64,000 bases of DNA from Nocardiopsis sp. JB363 (GTDB lineage Bacteria; Actinomycetota; Actinomycetes; Streptosporangiales; Streptosporangiaceae): positions 79,343-143,342 of the forward strand of contig NZ_FRFF01000167.1 of assembly GCF_900143625.1 (NCBI RefSeq), in the 5' to 3' direction. The position numbers and the translations under genes are program-made. The notes under the pieces are model-generated. The model saw nothing but the letters and a program-made list of their open reading frames with translations, was not told the DNA's origin and made no database searches. Positions 61,235 through 64,000 of this stretch are shown one piece after another. The first letter of the stretch is position 1. Every line of letters starts with the position of its first letter.

Positions 61235-62176
61235 GTGGACGATCCACGCGTTCACGTTCGGAGCGAGCTCTTCGATTCCCGCAGTGTGCCCGCCCAGGCG
61301 CGCACCACTTCGTGGGAGCGTGTCTCGACCCGTTTCCTGGTCCCCTTGCGCATCCACACCGACGCGGGAGCCGTCTCCGGTGTCATCGGCACCCGAAGGG
61401 TCGGGCAGGCCGGTTTCTGTCGGCTTCGGGCCACCCCGCACACAGGGGTGCGCACCGCGCGGATGGCGACGGGGGCGGGGGCGGGTCACTACAAGATCGC
61501 CCTCGCCCTACAGGGGCCCACCCTGATCACCCAGCACGGTCGACGAGTCCTCCTGCGCCCCGGTGATCTGGCGGTGTACGACACCTCGGAGGCCTACAGC
61601 GTGGGCAGCGAACTGGAGTTCGGGCTGCTCATCGCGTTGGTTCCGCACGAGGCCATCGGAGTGTCGCGGGACCGGGTGGCGGCAGTGGCGGCCACCCGCC
61701 TGACCGGTCCGGGGGCACGAACCGTACGGAGCGAACTGTCGGCGCTCTCCGAAGGCCGAGCCGCTCCGGCTCTGTTGGATCAGACGTTGGCGACGATCGG
61801 AGCGCTCATCGGTGACACTCCCCCGGCCCGGGCCGAACGTCACCGTGCCGGGGACGAGCTCGTGGAGTGCGCCAAGGAGATCATCGGGCACCGGCTCTTT
61901 GACCCGGGTCTGGATCCGGACTACGTCGCCGCGATCCTGGGGGTCTCCCGGCGCCGCCTGTACACCCTGTTCGCCGAGCGGATCGGTCCGGTCGCCGCCT
62001 ACATCCGGACACGGCGGCTGGAGCACGCCCGTGAGATGTTGTCGCGAAGGGACGCGGCTGGTGTCTCCGAGGTAGCGCTCGAATGCGGCTTCGTCGACCC
62101 GGCGCACTTCAGTCGACTGTTCCATCGGGCCTACGGGGCGCCGCCCACCCGTTTCCGGGCACGGGCGCACGGGTGA
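61235..62176 (+). CDS. AraC-family transcriptional regulator
   Basis: 313 residues from a GTG behind TTGGAGG. N-terminal sensor of the AraC-binding (cupin-like) type (YKIALALQGPTLITQHGRRVLLRPGDLAVYDTSEAYSV) and a C-terminal pair of helix-turn-helix motifs (LDPDYVAAILGVSRRRLYTLFAE; GVSEVALECGFVDPAHFSRLFHRAYGAPPTRFRA). NitR, the activator of a Rhodococcus nitrilase gene, is of this type; position just after the nitrilase makes a matching role plausible, but unproven. Confidence 0.9.
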   Translation: MDDPRVHVRSELFDSRSVPAQARTTSWERVSTRFLVPLRIHTDAGAVSGVIGTRRVGQAGFCRLRATPHTGVRTARMATGAGAGHYKIALALQGPTLITQHGRRVLLRPGDLAVYDTSEAYSVGSELEFGLLIALVPHEAIGVSRDRVAAVAATRLTGPGARTVRSELSALSEGRAAPALLDQTLATIGALIGDTPPARAERHRAGDELVECAKEIIGHRLFDPGLDPDYVAAILGVSRRRLYTLFAERIGPVAAYIRTRRLEHAREMLSRRDAAGVSEVALECGFVDPAHFSRLFHRAYGAPPTRFRARAHG

Positions 62177-62382
62177 GGCCGCGTTGACGGGCCCCGTAGG
62201 GCCATCGCGTCGAGGACCTGGACGGTCGTTCGCGGGAACACCGTCCCGGTCCCTCCGAGAGGTCGGTCCCGGAAGATCGTCTCGGGCGTCCGTCGGAACC
62301 GGTGGGAGGACCGCCCCGCATGCACCGAATCGGGCCTGTGGACAACCCGATCCGGTCCCCTGTTCCGGCGCACACTGGAATC

Positions 62383-62817
62383 ATGCTCTCCACCAGCGCG
62401 CACACCCTGCTGTGCTCCCTCTTCCGGGACCTGTCCGGCGACCGCCACATCCTCAACCTGAGTTTCCGACACGCGATGTCCACCGCCCTCGACAGGCGGG
62501 GGGACCACTTCGAGGTGGAACACCCGGTGGTGATCGAACGCCTGCACATGGCCCTGACCGGTCACACTCCGGCCGCCCTGATCCTGCGCACCTTCACCGA
62601 CCGCGTCCACGAAACCCTGCCCGACGGCACCATCGTCCCCGTCAAGTCGGTCCGTGGTTGGCGGGTGGGCCACCGCACGCTGATCCCCTTGGACGAGGCG
62701 CAGATGTTCGACGCCCATTGCACCGACGCCGCGTCCGGAGAACCCGTGCCTCCCGAGCCCGGGGTGGAGTACGTGGACGCTCCCTACGTCGACCTGTCCG
62801 ATCTGGAGGGGGTGTGA
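62383..62817 (+). CDS. Hypothetical protein
   Basis: 144 residues from the ATG at 62383. Helical N-terminus (LLCSLFRDLSGDRHILNLSFRHAMSTALDRRG) followed by ALILRTFTDRVHETLPDGTIVPVKSVRGWRVG, with a C-terminal acidic end; no signal peptide or membrane segment. No family recognised. Its stop is 9 bp from the stop of the convergent methyltransferase gene. Confidence 0.6.
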   Translation: MLSTSAHTLLCSLFRDLSGDRHILNLSFRHAMSTALDRRGDHFEVEHPVVIERLHMALTGHTPAALILRTFTDRVHETLPDGTIVPVKSVRGWRVGHRTLIPLDEAQMFDAHCTDAASGEPVPPEPGVEYVDAPYVDLSDLEGV

Positions 62818-62826
62818 ACCCACCGC

Positions 62827-63618
62827 TCAGGGCTTGCGGGCCATGCCCCCGTACCCGTCGACCTCGGGTGGGATCCCGAACCCGTTCTCCTCGTAGCGCC
62901 ATCGGGTCACCGACACCACCCCCGGTTCCACGAGCTCCAGGCCTTCGAAGAAGGCCTCGATCTCCTCCGGGGAGCGCTGGGTGTAGGGCACTCCCCCGCT
63001 CTGGTTGTACTGTTCGTGCGCTTCCACGTTGGCCTCGCTGTGCACGTTGGTGCCGTCGTTGATCGTCAGGAAACTCCCCGACGGCAACGGTGCCACCAAT
63101 CGACGAACCAGGTCACAGGCCTCGTCGTGGTCGGCGACGTGTCCCAGGATCCCCATGAGCATCAGGGCGACGGGCCGGTCCAGGTCCAACACCTCGGCCG
63201 CTAGTTCCAGGATCCGTTCCGGTGCACGCAGGTCTGCGTGGAGGTACTCGGTGACGCCCTCCTCGGTGCCCCTCATCAACGCCCGCGCGTGGGTGAGCAC
63301 CAGCGGGTCGTTGTCGACGTAGACGATCCGGCTGGTCGGGGCGAACGTCTGGGCCACTTCGTGGGTGTTGTCGGCCGTGGGCAGTCCCGTGCCGACGTCC
63401 AGGAACTGACGGATCCCCACTTCCCCCGCCAGGTGGCGCACCGTGCGTCCCAGGAAGGCGCGCGAGGCCCGCGCCCCCTGCGCCATGCCGGGGAACACCT
63501 CCAGGAAGGCCTCACCGGCCTCTTGGTCAACGGGGTAGTTGTCCTTGCCGCCCAGCCAGTAGTTCCATACACGCGCCGAGTGCGGGATGGAGGTGTCGAT
63601 CGGGGGGTGTTCACTCAT
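62827..63618 (-). CDS. SAM-dependent methyltransferase, DUF574 family (second copy)
   Basis: 263 residues from the ATG at 63618 with GGGGGAG-like bases upstream. The same family signature as the copy at 14480: IPHSARVWNYWLGGKDNYPVDQE, FLDVGTGLPTADNTHEVAQTF, YVDNDPLVLTHARALM, and RSPEEIEAFFEGLELVEPGVVSVTRW. Its length equals that of the first copy. The substrate is unknown. Together the two copies show that the host has the actinobacterial expansion of this family. Confidence 0.9.
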   Translation of the reverse strand: MSEHPPIDTSIPHSARVWNYWLGGKDNYPVDQEAGEAFLEVFPGMAQGARASRAFLGRTVRHLAGEVGIRQFLDVGTGLPTADNTHEVAQTFAPTSRIVYVDNDPLVLTHARALMRGTEEGVTEYLHADLRAPERILELAAEVLDLDRPVALMLMGILGHVADHDEACDLVRRLVAPLPSGSFLTINDGTNVHSEANVEAHEQYNQSGGVPYTQRSPEEIEAFFEGLELVEPGVVSVTRWRYEENGFGIPPEVDGYGGMARKP

Positions 63619-63868
63619 GGGGGGAGCCACCTTCGAGGTCGGGGCGGGGTCGTTCGCGCCATGATAGTCCCACCCACGCCTCGCATCCGGGCCACATCCC
63701 TTGGTGGGCAGCACTTCCCGCCCGGGGTCGGGAACGGGAGCCGGGTTCGCGGACCGACTCACGCGTTCACCGGTGAGCACGGCGGCGGCCGTGGCGCGTT
63801 CACGGTCCGTTACCGCACCCTGACTAGGTTCGCCGTGTTCGCACCCCCACACGGAAAGCAGCCCGACC

Positions 63869-64000
63869 ATGTCGGTCACCCGCCGTTCGACGGCCCACCG
63901 CCCCCTCGCCCTGCTCGCCCTCGGCGCGCTCACCGTGGCGCCCGCGGTGGCCCTGCCCTCCACCGCCTGGGCCCAGACCGCCCCCGAACGTGTCCTGCTC
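63869..64000 (+). CDS. Start of a secreted protein, cut by window end
   Basis: ATG at 63869 with GGAAAG upstream; 44 codons are visible. The start MSVTRRSTAHRPLALLALGA continues into a hydrophobic stretch with an AWAQ cleavage site (about residue 37), a Sec signal peptide; only a few mature residues (TAPERVLL) are in the window. Product unknown. Confidence 0.6.
   Translation, partial: MSVTRRSTAHRPLALLALGALTVAPAVALPSTAWAQTAPERVLL

Noticed and set aside
1..64000. Mobile elements, CRISPR arrays, tRNA or rRNA genes
   Set aside because: I found no transposase or integrase, no regularly spaced repeats, no tRNA-like cloverleaf or CCA-flanked sequence and no rRNA-like stretch.

Overview
The window reads as chromosomal DNA from a high-GC actinomycete. 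Evidence: strong GC bias at third codon positions, frequent GTG/TTG starts behind GGAG-type ribosome binding sites, two methyltransferases of the actinobacterial DUF574 family, a LutABC operon, Tat and lipoprotein exporters' signals, and actinomycete-type xylanase operator boxes. A Nocardiopsis-like (Streptosporangiales) host is my best inference, not a demonstrated identity. I see no tRNA, rRNA, insertion sequence, integrase, phage gene or CRISPR array.

Layout. 1-5.8 kb: a peptide-type ABC importer operon on the minus strand (permease, lipoprotein, permease, fused double ATPase running off the left edge). 5.9-9.1 kb: glucose-6-phosphate isomerase, a one-domain voltage-gated channel and a small acidic protein. 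9.2-12.9 kb: a GntR/FCD regulator divergent from lutABC, with a perfect 17-bp operator-like palindrome between them. 13-19.4 kb: a lipoprotein hydrolase, a DUF574 methyltransferase, a DUF2786 protein, a PPOX-fold flavoprotein and an MFS exporter. 19.3-21.6 kb: a STAND NTPase with a membrane-anchored coiled-coil partner.

21.8-27.4 kb is the most interesting part: an FxSxx-COOH-type (cyclophane/triceptide) RiPP locus. It has a 57-codon precursor gene on the minus strand that is too short for ordinary ORF calling, a P-loop/TPR regulator-like protein, an HExxH peptide-modification protein and an FxsB-type radical SAM/SPASM maturase. The precursor keeps the family leader but ends in FVNDPE instead of the usual F-x-S-x-x, so the maturase may cross-link Phe to Asn. 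Neighbouring STAND proteins and the absence of an exporter suggest an intracellular signalling or conflict role rather than an exported antibiotic (inference).

27.9-43.4 kb carries four diverged copies of an unrecognised winged-helix/HEAT-like protein family spread among an amidase, a GNAT acetyltransferase, a eukaryotic-type carnitine/choline acyltransferase, an SDR, a sodium:glutamate symporter and a helicase-associated-domain protein. 43.4-47.5 kb: a YezG-like immunity-domain protein, a YchJ protein, and a solitary HTH-adenine-methylase-specificity fusion whose catalytic NPPF is changed to APPF. 47.6-53.8 kb: secreted plant-polysaccharide enzymes (rhamnogalacturonan lyase, esterase-like hydrolase, GH11 xylanase) with LacI-type and xylanase-type operator palindromes. 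54-57 kb: a frameshifted DUF1330 gene and an SSS symporter with a 43-residue partner protein. 57-59.8 kb: type III polyketide synthase, SnoaL-like protein and O-methyltransferase, a small secondary-metabolite set. 60-64 kb: nitrilase, AraC regulator, an unknown protein, a second DUF574 methyltransferase and the start of a secreted protein cut by the right edge.
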